From CAZWKQ01 sp964634005 (lineage in GTDB: Bacteria; Bacteroidota; Bacteroidia; Bacteroidales; JACABE01): a stretch of DNA of 64,000 nt. The stretch's first letter is position 1. Every line of letters starts with the position of its first letter. Below are positions 45,501 to 54,046 of this stretch, one piece after another. The stretch is taken from assembly GCA_964634005.1 (NCBI GenBank), contig CAZWKQ010000011.1, forward strand, positions 1 through 64,000, given 5' to 3'. The notes below the pieces were generated by a model. It was not told the DNA's origin. It was given only the letters and a program-made list of their open reading frames with translations, and ran no database searches. The position numbers were made by a program, and so were the translations under genes.

Positions 45501-46591
45501 TAATTACCTGAGTGAGTACCTTCTAAATGGTGTCTTGTTCCTTTTCCAAATTGCCAGAATAAAGTAGGTCCTGAATAATGAGTATAACTTTTCCAAAGTT
45601 TAGTAACATTCTCAAAATCTTCAATCAACGGTAAATTGAAGACGGTATCAACATTTAAAACAGCATATCCGGTATTATCATTTTCATTGCTTTCAACAAG
45701 CACATTATTAGCATCGTGTTTATAGATGATGTAATAATTTCCAGTCGTAAGATTGGAAAGCATTGAAAAAGTTTTAGTTAATGAAATTGTTGAACTGTTA
45801 AAGCTCGTGCCATTACTACCCAATAATGAATCTTGCGCATCTAAAATTGTGTCATTTGAAAAATAATATTTAGTTGTATTTGAAAAATATTCCTCATAGG
45901 GATTGTAGAAGGTTAATGTAGTTTTTACAGTAAATGTAGGACAATTTTTTGAAACAAAAATAGTATCTGAATTATATGCAGCTATATTATAATACTCTTC
46001 AATAATTCTGAAATTATCAATCAACCAGCCTTCGTTGGTATATCCGGCACTAACAAATCTGAAACGAAATTTAACATTACTGTTGCCTTGGATAAATCTG
46101 ATGTTAATTAATGAATTATAAAATGTAGAATATAGGCCATTTCCGAATCCGGTTGTGGTTTGCCAGTTTTTTTTCTTCGAAGCTGCATTATTGAGCAAAT
46201 TCCATGTTAACCCGTTATCAGTTGAATATTCTAAATAAAAATAAGTTTGACTGCCGGCTTTTGTTTTATGATAAAATGAAAGAATATAACTCTTGCTTGT
46301 ATCCGAAAGATTAAAAGCGGGGCTAACTAAAACTCTGTCTGAATTCAATGCATACCAGGAAGTTAGATTTGTAACCCATGCATTAGGGGCAGACATTGCA
46401 GTATTAAAACTTGTTTTTGTTGGATTTCCCAAAGCCCAGTCATCTGTACCGCTTAATGCATAATGCGACCATCCTACCGTGTCATTAGGTAAATTATCAA
46501 AAGAATTGTTATAAGGCAAAATTGGTTGCCCGAAATTCAATTTTAAAAAAAATATTAAAAAAGATAATAATAAGATTTTTGATTTAATCAT
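42533..46591 (-). CDS. Giant repetitive T9SS type A surface protein
   Basis: 1352 residues, signal peptide (about 1-21). Four repeated units, each a jelly-roll/MAM-like segment (start words FDNLPNDTVGW, FENVTKLWKSY, FETNINHWRH, FNDTILNGWN; end words IDNFRI, FDDVYI, IDNFTI, IDNFKI) followed by a CARDB-like Ig domain with SNDTILD-like phrases (YYLSNDTI, YWSLDTILD, FYLSNDTLI, FYWSENNILD). C-terminal T9SS type A sorting domain (about 1270-1352). Likely an adhesin or scaffold on the cell surface. No catalytic motif seen. Confidence 0.88.
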   Translation of the reverse strand: MIKSKILLLSFLIFFLKLNFGQPILPYNNSFDNLPNDTVGWSHYALSGTDDWALGNPTKTSFNTAMSAPNAWVTNLTSWYALNSDRVLVSPAFNLSDTSKSYILSFYHKTKAGSQTYFYLEYSTDNGLTWNLLNNAASKKKNWQTTTGFGNGLYSTFYNSLINIRFIQGNSNVKFRFRFVSAGYTNEGWLIDNFRIIEEYYNIAAYNSDTIFVSKNCPTFTVKTTLTFYNPYEEYFSNTTKYYFSNDTILDAQDSLLGSNGTSFNSSTISLTKTFSMLSNLTTGNYYIIYKHDANNVLVESNENDNTGYAVLNVDTVFNLPLIEDFENVTKLWKSYTHYSGPTLFWQFGKGTRHHLEGTHSGNYAWHTSKSTQNTIQSCPNNICNEQSVEFPYLNISSIAGIPVLNLWFKNQIAGNSYTIEYNTGCSSNWSTLYTFDACRDDEWDFINIVLSQFINENNLKFRIKYTYSYLKPEGIIFDDVYIGQAKADLTIERDLENRFTLSNQSVDTLFYFLNNSGLANVPTSQTAFYWSLDTILDAADVLLGIKNENALQDTSRLWTSFVFNKPTTNTGKYYIFYKLDFNNTIDEMREYNNTGYFTFYQENLVTLPYFNDFETNINHWRHNSSFGADDWKWTIPNKNILNSAFSGNKAWITNDTGLVSPMSRMHLYTPVFDFSNFSNPVLEFDMLLHSHPSCYCFEGKTNMSYSTDGGTTWIMLDTTSQSYNRWYYPMEYSNQNAVDYTYNSPNFTNILFQPEEKAFVAFNQYNSRDVDRITHYVLDIKFLEGKPKVQFRFNLATLTNDSTSPNYPVEGALIDNFTIKEAKSDLLVPYKKSLMISSLSQNIQFFTHIKNDGNYISNPCIVKFYLSNDTLINSTSFYLGSDSIPSIRPDMKYYLNVSYFAQVNLSNFKYLIQEVDALNSTIENNEINNIAYWELALDSIKDYPYYIDFNDTILNGWNQYVTGNSFFKNFRFRNMLAPAEIQYGRKSGQMFTEWINNVSTYFPTWHLTSPSFDFSMLDSVCISFDLMCIGKTLSSNSSGGNLSYSIDGGNIWSVFPYSYPIENNWFNMQSITSINNEPGWSSPTPQGGNDSLLGYVFKDISFLKGKKDVVFKFKYSGNHDTYNNGKAQGMRIDNFKIQGFTADLIALDSMESINVDLTSPSVNFTYTIFNNGNYKGRNTKTKFYWSENNILDINDSLIFEINENPIIPGSIEDSVLVFNYPSNIINGAYYYIFYKLDADSIINETNENNNIGSFKLYYPTIGSINFNENGRLYAYFYENKLFLRIPETFVNNPLKISIYNQLGKVIFYSEKTFNSGLIQMNLYNNISNGVYFLTVTYRNETIFNSKIMIVK

Positions 46592-46654
46592 TTATGAAGG
46601 TATTGGTTAAATTATTAAAATAGATAATTTGTTTTTTTAAATAAAGTTTAAAAA

Positions 46655-48016
46655 CTACCCGAATAGCTCTTGAAATAATTGCTCAACATTTTGAAGAGAA
46701 ACAATTTCAATACGATTTCCCAGTTTTTCTGTTTCTTTGATATTGTATTTTGAGATGAAAATTTTTTCAAAACCTAATTTATCAGCTTCGGTAATTCTTT
46801 GTTCAATTCTTGTAACGGGACGTATTTCGCCCGATAAACCGACTTCGGCAGCAAAACAAAATTTTGAGTCAATTGCTATATTTTCGTTTGATGAAAGAAT
46901 AGAGCAAATTACAGCCAAATCAATAGCAGGATCATCAACTCTTATTCCACCGGCGATATTTAAAAATACATCTTTAATACCAAGCCTAAAACCATGACGC
47001 TTTTCTAACACTGCCAGAAGCATATTCAATCGTTTTGAGTCAAAACCATTGGCTGAACGTTGAGGAGTTCCATAAGCAGCAGAACTCACTAATGCCTGAG
47101 TTTCAATAAGCATAGGTCGTAAACCCTCTATGGTTGCCGCAATAGCAATTCCGCTTAGCGATTCATCGCGTTGCGAAAGCAAAATTTCAGATGGATTAGA
47201 TACTTCCCTCAGCCCATTTCCCTGCATTTGGTAAATACCAAGCTCTGAAGTTGACCCAAACCTGTTTTTGACAGACCTGATTATACGATAGCCGTGATTT
47301 CGGTCACCTTCGAACTGAAGAACAGTATCTACCATGTGTTCGAGTAATTTAGGCCCCGCAATACTACCGTCTTTTGTAATATGGCCTATTAAAATAACCG
47401 GAGTAGAAGTACTCTTGGCAAAACGTTGCATTTCGTAAGCCGACTCCTTGATTTGAGAAATACTTCCTGCCGAAGAATCTATCGTTGACGTTTGTAATGT
47501 TTGAATCGAGTCAATTATAAGTAAATCGGGCTGTATTTTATTGGTATGTTCTAAAATATTTTCGGTAAGAGTTTCTGTTAATACAAAGCAATTTTCGTTT
47601 TTCACTCCTATCCTTTCCGCACGCATCTTTATTTGCTGTTCGCTTTCTTCACCGCTAACGTATAATACAGTCTTATTTCTAATATTCAATGCCAACTGCA
47701 ATAGAAGAGTTGATTTCCCTATTCCGGGTTCTCCTCCGAGTAAAATTATAGAGCCTGCAACTAAACCACCGCCTAAAACTCGGTTAAATTCCTGATTATT
47801 AGTATCAACTCTTAATACATCAACCATGCTTATTTCACCTATCTTTTTGGGTGAAAATGAAATATTATCGGATTTTTTTTTCCAGTTGTTATTTTTATCT
47901 CTTTCGACTACTTCTTCCATATATGTATTCCATTCGCCACAAGACGGGCATTTGCCTATCCATTTTAATGATTGGGCACCGCAATTGCTACAATAAAAAA
48001 CTGTTTTCGTTTTCAT
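46655..48016 (-). CDS. radA: DNA repair protein RadA
   Basis: 453 residues. N-terminal C4 zinc finger (CSNCGAQSLKWIGKCPSC), Walker A GEPGIGKST (94-102), the RadA-specific KNRFG motif after the RecA core, and a C-terminal Lon-protease-like domain with AEVGLSGEIR. It is a branch-migration helicase in recombination. Its ATG shares bases with the rfaE2 stop (TAATG). Confidence 0.96.
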   Translation of the reverse strand: MKTKTVFYCSNCGAQSLKWIGKCPSCGEWNTYMEEVVERDKNNNWKKKSDNISFSPKKIGEISMVDVLRVDTNNQEFNRVLGGGLVAGSIILLGGEPGIGKSTLLLQLALNIRNKTVLYVSGEESEQQIKMRAERIGVKNENCFVLTETLTENILEHTNKIQPDLLIIDSIQTLQTSTIDSSAGSISQIKESAYEMQRFAKSTSTPVILIGHITKDGSIAGPKLLEHMVDTVLQFEGDRNHGYRIIRSVKNRFGSTSELGIYQMQGNGLREVSNPSEILLSQRDESLSGIAIAATIEGLRPMLIETQALVSSAAYGTPQRSANGFDSKRLNMLLAVLEKRHGFRLGIKDVFLNIAGGIRVDDPAIDLAVICSILSSNENIAIDSKFCFAAEVGLSGEIRPVTRIEQRITEADKLGFEKIFISKYNIKETEKLGNRIEIVSLQNVEQLFQELFG

Positions 48017-48522
48017 TACCCTTTAGTTTTCAAATAGTTTTGAATAATCCTTTGTTCAATGGATGTAGTAGAATAACCCTCGACTAAATCTATGGTTTGA
48101 ATAATGCCCCCTTTGGCCTTTAAAATATCGTATCCGACAATATCTTCAACTTTATAATCACTGCCTTTAATTAAAACATCGGGTTGTATCTTTTTTATAA
48201 GGTTATATGGAGTGTCTTCATCGAATAATACAACCGCATCTATAAAACTAATCGAAGCCAGCACAATGGCTCTAGCATTTTCGTCGTTCAACGGGCGATG
48301 TTCTCCTTTTAATTTCTTAACGGAAGCATCGGTATTAAGACCAATTACAAGTATGTCGCCATATTCTTTGGCTTTGGCAAGATACTCGACATGACCTAAA
48401 TGCAGTATATCAAAACAACCGTTAGTAAAAACAATCTTTAATGATTTAAACTTCCAATAAGCTAATTTTCTGTCTAATTCTTCAATTGCGATTATTTTCG
48501 ACTGAATATTTTCTAAAATCAT
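48016..48522 (-). CDS. rfaE2: D-glycero-beta-D-manno-heptose 1-phosphate adenylyltransferase
   Basis: 168 residues, the separate RfaE domain II type. Cytidylyltransferase-like fold with VFTNGCFDILHLGH (HLGH 41-44). It makes ADP-heptose for the LPS inner core. Stand-alone, without the kinase domain of HldE. Joined to radA by a 1-bp overlap. The window also holds an HddA-like heptose kinase (54030). Confidence 0.93.
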   Translation of the reverse strand: MILENIQSKIIAIEELDRKLAYWKFKSLKIVFTNGCFDILHLGHVEYLAKAKEYGDILVIGLNTDASVKKLKGEHRPLNDENARAIVLASISFIDAVVLFDEDTPYNLIKKIQPDVLIKGSDYKVEDIVGYDILKAKGGIIQTIDLVEGYSTTSIEQRIIQNYLKTKG

Positions 48523-48612
48523 ATATATAATTTATGAATGCTGCTAATTTAATATTTTTCCGGCAAATAAATTGATTTATTGATGAATAAAATTTATAAA
48601 CATCTGTTTTTA

Positions 48613-49620
48613 TTATTTTTTCTTTCTTTTAAAAAAAGATAAAAACAAAAAGCCTGAAATTCCGAAAATAATTATTAACAAAGTTTGCGATGACCATGCT
48701 ATCCATCCAACAGCATATCCGACAGTTTTGGGAATAGCGAAAATTATTAATGTTTGAGATACTATCAACGGATAAATCCCGATACCGCCCGGAACTATCA
48801 TTATTCCTATCGAACCTGTTACCAGAGTTGCGAGTGCTACATTTAAGCCTAAATTTGAAGTTTGGTTAAAACATAAAAATATCAGCCAGGTCATTAAGAA
48901 ATAATTAAACCATATAAAAAAGGAGTAAAATATAAACAAAAAAGGTTTTTCGATTTTTGATAACGATTTTAACCCCTCAACAAAGCCCATAACAACAACC
49001 ATAGTTTTTATGTACAAATTTGATTTTTGTATCTTTTTTTTAAAAATTATAAAAAGAAAGACACTGACAATAATCAGGCTTAGAATCAAAATACCAATAA
49101 AAGAAGTTAGATGAAATTGTTGATATTTATGAGCAAATTCAACCCAAAAGTTATTATACATATAATCTTTAAGGTTATAAAAATCGAGTATAAGGGTTAA
49201 AGAAAACAAAAAGAAAAAAATGATTATATCAACCGTCCTTTCAGTAATAACAGTTCCAAAAGATTTTTCAACCGGAATTTTCTCATATTTGCTAAGTATT
49301 CCACACCTCATTATTTCGCCAAGTCTGGGGAAAGCGAGATTAGCAAGATACCCGATCATAACGGCCGTAAAAGTGAGCTTTTTATTGGGATTATATCCCA
49401 TTGGCTTAAGAAGCATCCTCCATCGTACCGATCTTATCCAATGACTGAGCAATCCTGGTATAAATGAAATTAAAACCCATAAATAATTTGCACTGAAAAA
49501 AGAAGAGTAAATTTCATTTTTTTCTTCAGGTGTAAGCTTTCGCTGAAACCACCATATAAAGAAAAATCCTAAGCCGAGGAAGAAAACCAGTTTTAAAATA
49601 AATTTAACTTTCGGGTTCAC
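48613..49620 (-). CDS. LPG-synthase-type flippase domain protein (UPF0104)
   Basis: 335 residues from a GTG start, about eight hydrophobic helices. It has WIRSVRWRMLLKPMGY, AFPRLGEIMRCGIL and VPGGIGIYPLIV, conserved in lysylphosphatidylglycerol synthase transmembrane-domain proteins (AglD/MprF N-terminal half). It lacks the C-terminal aminoacyltransferase of MprF, so it is probably a lipid flippase or transporter. One bp from the panD stop, so likely one operon. Confidence 0.88.
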   Translation of the reverse strand: MNPKVKFILKLVFFLGLGFFFIWWFQRKLTPEEKNEIYSSFFSANYLWVLISFIPGLLSHWIRSVRWRMLLKPMGYNPNKKLTFTAVMIGYLANLAFPRLGEIMRCGILSKYEKIPVEKSFGTVITERTVDIIIFFFLFSLTLILDFYNLKDYMYNNFWVEFAHKYQQFHLTSFIGILILSLIIVSVFLFIIFKKKIQKSNLYIKTMVVVMGFVEGLKSLSKIEKPFLFIFYSFFIWFNYFLMTWLIFLCFNQTSNLGLNVALATLVTGSIGIMIVPGGIGIYPLIVSQTLIIFAIPKTVGYAVGWIAWSSQTLLIIIFGISGFLFLSFFKRKKK

Positions 49621-49621
49621 C

Positions 49622-49963
49622 TCAAACTCTGTTGTTTTGTGGGAAAACTATCAAAGGTGAATGCTTTTTGGCTTCTTCAAAATTCATTGTTGCATAAGAA
49701 ACTATAATAATATAATCGCCAATTGCTACTTTGCGAGCAGCAGCTCCATTTATGGCAATAACACCGGTTCCTCTTTCACCTTTTATTACGTATGTATCAA
49801 ACCTCTCTCCGTTATTAATATCGTAAATATGAACCCTTTCGTTTTCAATTATATTTACAGAGTCCATTAAATCTTCGTCAATCGTTATACTGCCAATATA
49901 ATTAATGTTGGCATCAGTAACCTGAACTCTATGAATCTTTGATTTTAAAACTTCTATTTGCAT
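49622..49963 (-). CDS. panD: Aspartate 1-decarboxylase precursor
   Basis: 113 residues, normal. Self-processing site G24-S25 in NYIGSITID, which generates the pyruvoyl group on Ser25, and YATMNFEEAKKHSP at the C-terminus. Makes beta-alanine for pantothenate. A -7 element TAATTTTG (49971-49978) lies directly upstream. panC follows upstream on the same strand, 83 bp away. Confidence 0.95.
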   Translation of the reverse strand: MQIEVLKSKIHRVQVTDANINYIGSITIDEDLMDSVNIIENERVHIYDINNGERFDTYVIKGERGTGVIAINGAAARKVAIGDYIIIVSYATMNFEEAKKHSPLIVFPQNNRV

Positions 49964-50045
49964 AATTTTGCAAAATTAGTTAAAAAAATAGTTTCTTTCG
50001 AAAATTTTTTATTTTCCATAAGTAAACAGTTACAGGGAAAATTTG

Positions 50046-50894
50046 TTAGTCCCTCAGAAAAATATTGTCGATAAGCCTAACATCGCCCAAAAATACAGCT
50101 ATACAGCCGATTATTTTTTCAGCCTCATTCCAATCGGATATAACATTTAAATTATCCGCATCCAGAACTTCGAAATATTCTAATTTAAACCCGTTTATAG
50201 AATTTATCTCATTAGTTACCCACATTTTAGTATCAATCAACGACATTTTATGTGAGTTCTCTTTTGCTTTTTTAAGTGTGCGGTATATTAAAGGTGCAAT
50301 TTTTCTTTCATCCGATGTCAATCTTAAGTTTCTCGAACTCATGGCTAACCCATCATCCTCCCTAACTATTGGATGAGGAATTATATTAACAATTATTGAA
50401 AGTTTTTTTACTAATTCTTTTATTATCAAAAGTTGCTGATAATCTTTTTCACCGAAATAAGCATTTGTTGGCATTACGATTTCAAACAACTTTTTCACAA
50501 CTACGGCAACGCCGTTAAAATGTCCCGGACGAAATTTTCCTTCCATAACACTTTCCAAATGCCCAAAATCGAAACTTTCCTCTATCTTGTTATCAGGATA
50601 CATTTCTGTTACTTCAGGTGCAAAAACTATATTACAGCCTGTATTACTGAGTTTATCCAAATCGCTGACTAAAGTTCTGGGGTATTTTTCCAAGTCTTCT
50701 TTATTGTTGAATTGTATAGGATTAACAAAAATACTTACTACAGTTATATCATTCTCACTTACAGCCCTTTTTACTAACTCAATATGCCCCGAATGTAAAG
50801 CCCCCATAGTAGGTACAAACCCTATACTTTTCCCGCTATCTTTGATTTTTTCGATAGTATCTTTCAAACTAACTATTTTATCAAAAACTTGCAT
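50046..50894 (-). CDS. panC: Pantothenate synthetase
   Basis: 282 residues from ATG 50894. FVPTMGALHSGHIELV (HxGH), VSIFVNPIQF, FRPGHFNGVAVVV, YFGEKDYQQL and MSSRN are all conserved. Joins pantoate and beta-alanine with ATP. The longer frame from 50930 adds a short N-terminal piece not found in the family. Confidence 0.94.
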   Translation of the reverse strand: MQVFDKIVSLKDTIEKIKDSGKSIGFVPTMGALHSGHIELVKRAVSENDITVVSIFVNPIQFNNKEDLEKYPRTLVSDLDKLSNTGCNIVFAPEVTEMYPDNKIEESFDFGHLESVMEGKFRPGHFNGVAVVVKKLFEIVMPTNAYFGEKDYQQLLIIKELVKKLSIIVNIIPHPIVREDDGLAMSSRNLRLTSDERKIAPLIYRTLKKAKENSHKMSLIDTKMWVTNEINSINGFKLEYFEVLDADNLNVISDWNEAEKIIGCIAVFLGDVRLIDNIFLRD

Positions 50895-51020
50895 ACAAAA
50901 ATACATTTGAAATGAGCCTGCAAAGGTCATAATTTTTTTAATACATTTACGAAATAAATTTTTACTTATTTTTTAAAACACAAACTGTTGTATTTTAGTT
51001 GATTAACAATAATTATTCTC

Positions 51021-52247
51021 ATGAAATTCAATTTTTTTAATAGTATTCTACTAAAAATTGTCGTTTTTTTGATTTTTACAAACATATTTAAAACAGGATA
51101 CACTCAAAATAAGGAATTGATGACCTATTTTGAAAAATCTGATTTTAAAGAAACACCTGTTTATGATTCTACAATTTCATATTGCAAAAAACTTGCAAAC
51201 AGTTCGAAATATGTTAAATATCAAACTTTCGGCAACAGTGGCCAAAATCGAGAGTTACCACTATTAATAGTTGATTTAAACGGTAATTTTACACCGGAAA
51301 AAGTAAAAAAATCGGGCAATTTAACTGTACTTATTCAGGCATGCATACATGCCGGAGAGCCCGACGGTAAAGACGCCGGACTAATGTTAATAAGAGATTT
51401 AATTGTAAATAAAAGCAAACAAGAGTTATTTAAAAATATTACCCTATTATTTATCCCAATATTGAATGTAGATGGGCATGAACGTTTCGGTAAGTATAAC
51501 CGAATTAATCAAAACGGTCCTAAAGAAATGGGATGGCGTACTAATGCAAATAATTTGAATTTGAACCGCGATTATTTAAAAGTTGATTCGAAAGAAATAA
51601 AACATTGGCTTACCCTTTTCAACAGATGGGACCCCGATTTTTTTATCGACTGCCATACCACCGATGGAGCAGATTATCAGTATGTTATTACTTATGTTTT
51701 AGATACTGAAGGAAATTGCGATTTGCAATTATCGGAATGGCAGAAAAATACTTTTCTTAAAAAAATCGAGCCAATGATGTCAGAAAGCAGCAATCCGATT
51801 TTCCCGTACGTAACTTTTCGCAATTGGCATGACCCGAGAAGTGGTATAAAGAGCGGCGTATCTCCCACTATGCTATCGCAAGGATATACCATTGCACGAA
51901 ACCGACCGGGACTGCTTATAGAAACACATATGCTTAAAGATTACAAAACCAGGGTCTTCGGAACTTATTATATGATAGAAAATACATTTAAAATTCTGAA
52001 CCAAGAGCATTCAAAACTAAAAAGAATTTTAAAAGAAGCTGATATTAAAAGTGAGAACTTAAAAGCCGAAAATAAATTTCATCCTGTAAGCTTTACCATA
52101 TCATCTACCGACAGTACTTTGGTCGATTTTTTGGGAGTAGAATATACCATAGAAAAAAGTAAATTTACTAACGGCGACTGGTTTAAATATAACAATAGCG
52201 AAAAAAGAACTTTCAAAATACCATTTTTCAATAAAACCATACCCTAA
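51021..52247 (+). CDS. M14 family zinc carboxypeptidase, N-terminal part before an in-frame stop
   Basis: 408 residues to the TAA at 52245-52247. Signal peptide (about 1-28). Zinc-binding HAGEPDG (HxxE) and DCHTTDG (His), and catalytic Glu in LLIETHML. It cleaves C-terminal residues from peptides in the periplasm or outside. The catalytic domain is whole; the beta domain that follows is cut off by the stop. Confidence 0.85.
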   Translation: MKFNFFNSILLKIVVFLIFTNIFKTGYTQNKELMTYFEKSDFKETPVYDSTISYCKKLANSSKYVKYQTFGNSGQNRELPLLIVDLNGNFTPEKVKKSGNLTVLIQACIHAGEPDGKDAGLMLIRDLIVNKSKQELFKNITLLFIPILNVDGHERFGKYNRINQNGPKEMGWRTNANNLNLNRDYLKVDSKEIKHWLTLFNRWDPDFFIDCHTTDGADYQYVITYVLDTEGNCDLQLSEWQKNTFLKKIEPMMSESSNPIFPYVTFRNWHDPRSGIKSGVSPTMLSQGYTIARNRPGLLIETHMLKDYKTRVFGTYYMIENTFKILNQEHSKLKRILKEADIKSENLKAENKFHPVSFTISSTDSTLVDFLGVEYTIEKSKFTNGDWFKYNNSEKRTFKIPFFNKTIP

Positions 52248-52838
52248 TATTACATAGAGATTCCTGATGCTTATATTATAGGACCTGAGTGGAATGAAAT
52301 TATAGAAAAATTGAAAATTCACGATATTAAATTCAAAACAATTTCGGAGCCGATAAAACTGAAAGTAAACTCATATAAATTCTCAAATGTTAAATTCAAC
52401 GATGTTCCTAATGAAGGACGACAAACCATTTTAAAATTTGATATAGATACAATTACTGAGATAAGAACATATCCTAAGGGGTCGGTAATTGTTGAAACAA
52501 ATCAGAAACTTTCAAAATTAATAATTAATATCTTCGAACCAAAAGCAACAGGCTCTTTCGTTTATTGGGGATTTTTCAATTCAATATTCGAGCAAAAAGA
52601 ATATGCAGAATCTTACGTTATTGAAAATATGATAGAGGAAATTTTCAACCAAAACCCTTCTTTAAAAGAAGAATTTTATTTAAAAATGAAAAATGACAGT
52701 ACATTCAGCGGAAACAACAGAGCAATAATAAACTGGCTTTACAGCAAAACGCCTTATTGGGATAATCGAATGAATATATACCCGGTCGGTAAAATATCGG
52801 ATATGAAAAGTATTGGGGGAATATTGCAAGGCAAATAA
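52248..52838 (+). pseudogene. C-terminal part of the M14 peptidase, same frame after the stop
   Basis: Reading on in frame from the TAA gives YYIEIPDAYIIGPEWNEII and further beta-rich sequence, normal for the C-terminal region of this peptidase family, to a TAA at 52836. No promoter or start lies at the junction; an internal TTG at 52311 is a weak alternative. Best read as one ancestral gene (51021-52838) with a nonsense change. Confidence 0.75.
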
Positions 52839-52861
52839 TATTAAAAATTAAGGATTTTTAA

Positions 52862-52869
52862 TAATTTTG
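52862..52869 (+). promoter_or_regulatory. -7 element of the glycosyltransferase gene
   Basis: TAATTTTG matches TAnnTTTG, about 20 nt before TTG 52889. Confidence 0.45.
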
Positions 52870-52888
52870 CTAAAAAATATTAATAAAA

Positions 52889-54046
52889 TTGGAAGCTAAA
52901 AATATAGTGATATTAGGCACGGCACATCCTTTCAGAGGAGGTCTGGCAGCTTACAATGAACGTCTTGCAACAGAATTTCAGAACGAAGGAAACAATGTAA
53001 CCATTTATACATTTTCATTACAATATCCAAGTTTTTTATTTCCGGGAAAAACACAATATGCTGATTGGGAAGCACCGGATAATTTGAATATCAAAATAAA
53101 AGTAAACTCGATTAATCCTTTTAATTGGATAAAAGTTGGGTTAGAAATCAAGAAAACCAAGCCTGATATATTGATAATCAAATATTGGTTACCTTTCATG
53201 GCGCCTTGCTTCGGAACTATTGCACGAATAGTTAAGAAAAACAAGAAAACTAAAGTAATTTCGATAATCGATAATATTATTCCTCACGAAAAAAGACCTG
53301 GTGATAATTTGCTAACCAGATATTTCTGCAAGCCTGTTGACGCTTTTGTAGCAATGTCGGCTTCGGTTATCGATGATATAAACATTTTCGATAAGGTTAA
53401 ACCAAAAAAATACAGTCCTCATCCGCTATTCGATAATTTTGGGAGTATAATCCCCCAAAATGAAGCTGTAAAAAAACTTGGATTATCGGAAGAATATAAT
53501 TACCTTTTATTCTTTGGATTTATCAGAGCTTATAAAGGATTAGACCTTTTGCTAAAAGCCTTTGCCGACGAAAGACTTAGGAAATATCCTTACAAGCTGA
53601 TAATTGCCGGTGAATTTTATGATGATAGTAAACCATACTTCGAATTAATAGAACAACTAAACCTAAAAGAACATATTATTCTTAATACCGATTTTATTCC
53701 CGATAATAAAGTTGCCGACTATTTCTGTTCAGCCGAATTGGTTGTTCAACCGTATAAAAATGCCACTCAGAGCGGAGTTACCCAAATTTGTTATCATTTT
53801 AATAAACCAATGCTTGTGACAAATGTAGGAGGTTTGCCCGAAATAGTTCCCAACGGGGAAGTTGGATATGTAGTAGAGCCTGACAGTAAAGCAATAGCTG
53901 ATAAATTACTCGATTTTATTGAAAACCATAAGAATGATTATTTTGTTGAAAATATAAAGGAAGAAAAAAAGAAATATCTTTGGAACAAAATGACATCAAC
54001 AATTTACGAACTTTACAATAATTTGCATAATGATAATAAGAAGTAA
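52889..54046 (+). CDS. Glycosyltransferase family 4 protein
   Basis: 385 residues, TTG start. N-terminal ILGTAHPFRGGLAAYNERLA, C-terminal LFFGFIRAYKGLDLLLKAFAD, and YKNATQSGVTQICYHFNKPMLVTNVGGLPEIV, the EX7E-like nucleotide-binding segment of GT4. It adds a sugar to a cell-surface glycan. Overlaps the next gene (HddA-like kinase) by 17 bp, so a shared role in envelope heptose or glycan assembly is likely. Confidence 0.9.
   Translation: MEAKNIVILGTAHPFRGGLAAYNERLATEFQNEGNNVTIYTFSLQYPSFLFPGKTQYADWEAPDNLNIKIKVNSINPFNWIKVGLEIKKTKPDILIIKYWLPFMAPCFGTIARIVKKNKKTKVISIIDNIIPHEKRPGDNLLTRYFCKPVDAFVAMSASVIDDINIFDKVKPKKYSPHPLFDNFGSIIPQNEAVKKLGLSEEYNYLLFFGFIRAYKGLDLLLKAFADERLRKYPYKLIIAGEFYDDSKPYFELIEQLNLKEHIILNTDFIPDNKVADYFCSAELVVQPYKNATQSGVTQICYHFNKPMLVTNVGGLPEIVPNGEVGYVVEPDSKAIADKLLDFIENHKNDYFVENIKEEKKKYLWNKMTSTIYELYNNLHNDNKK

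Noticed and set aside
52245..52247. Stop codon readthrough or recoding of TAA in the M14 gene
   Set aside because: TAA is the usual stop in the window and no recoding element is visible; a nonsense change or read error is simpler.
52840..52862. AT-only inverted repeat (ATTAAAAAT/ATTTTTAAT) before the glycosyltransferase
   Set aside because: Only A and T; overlaps the -7 element, expected by chance in this composition.
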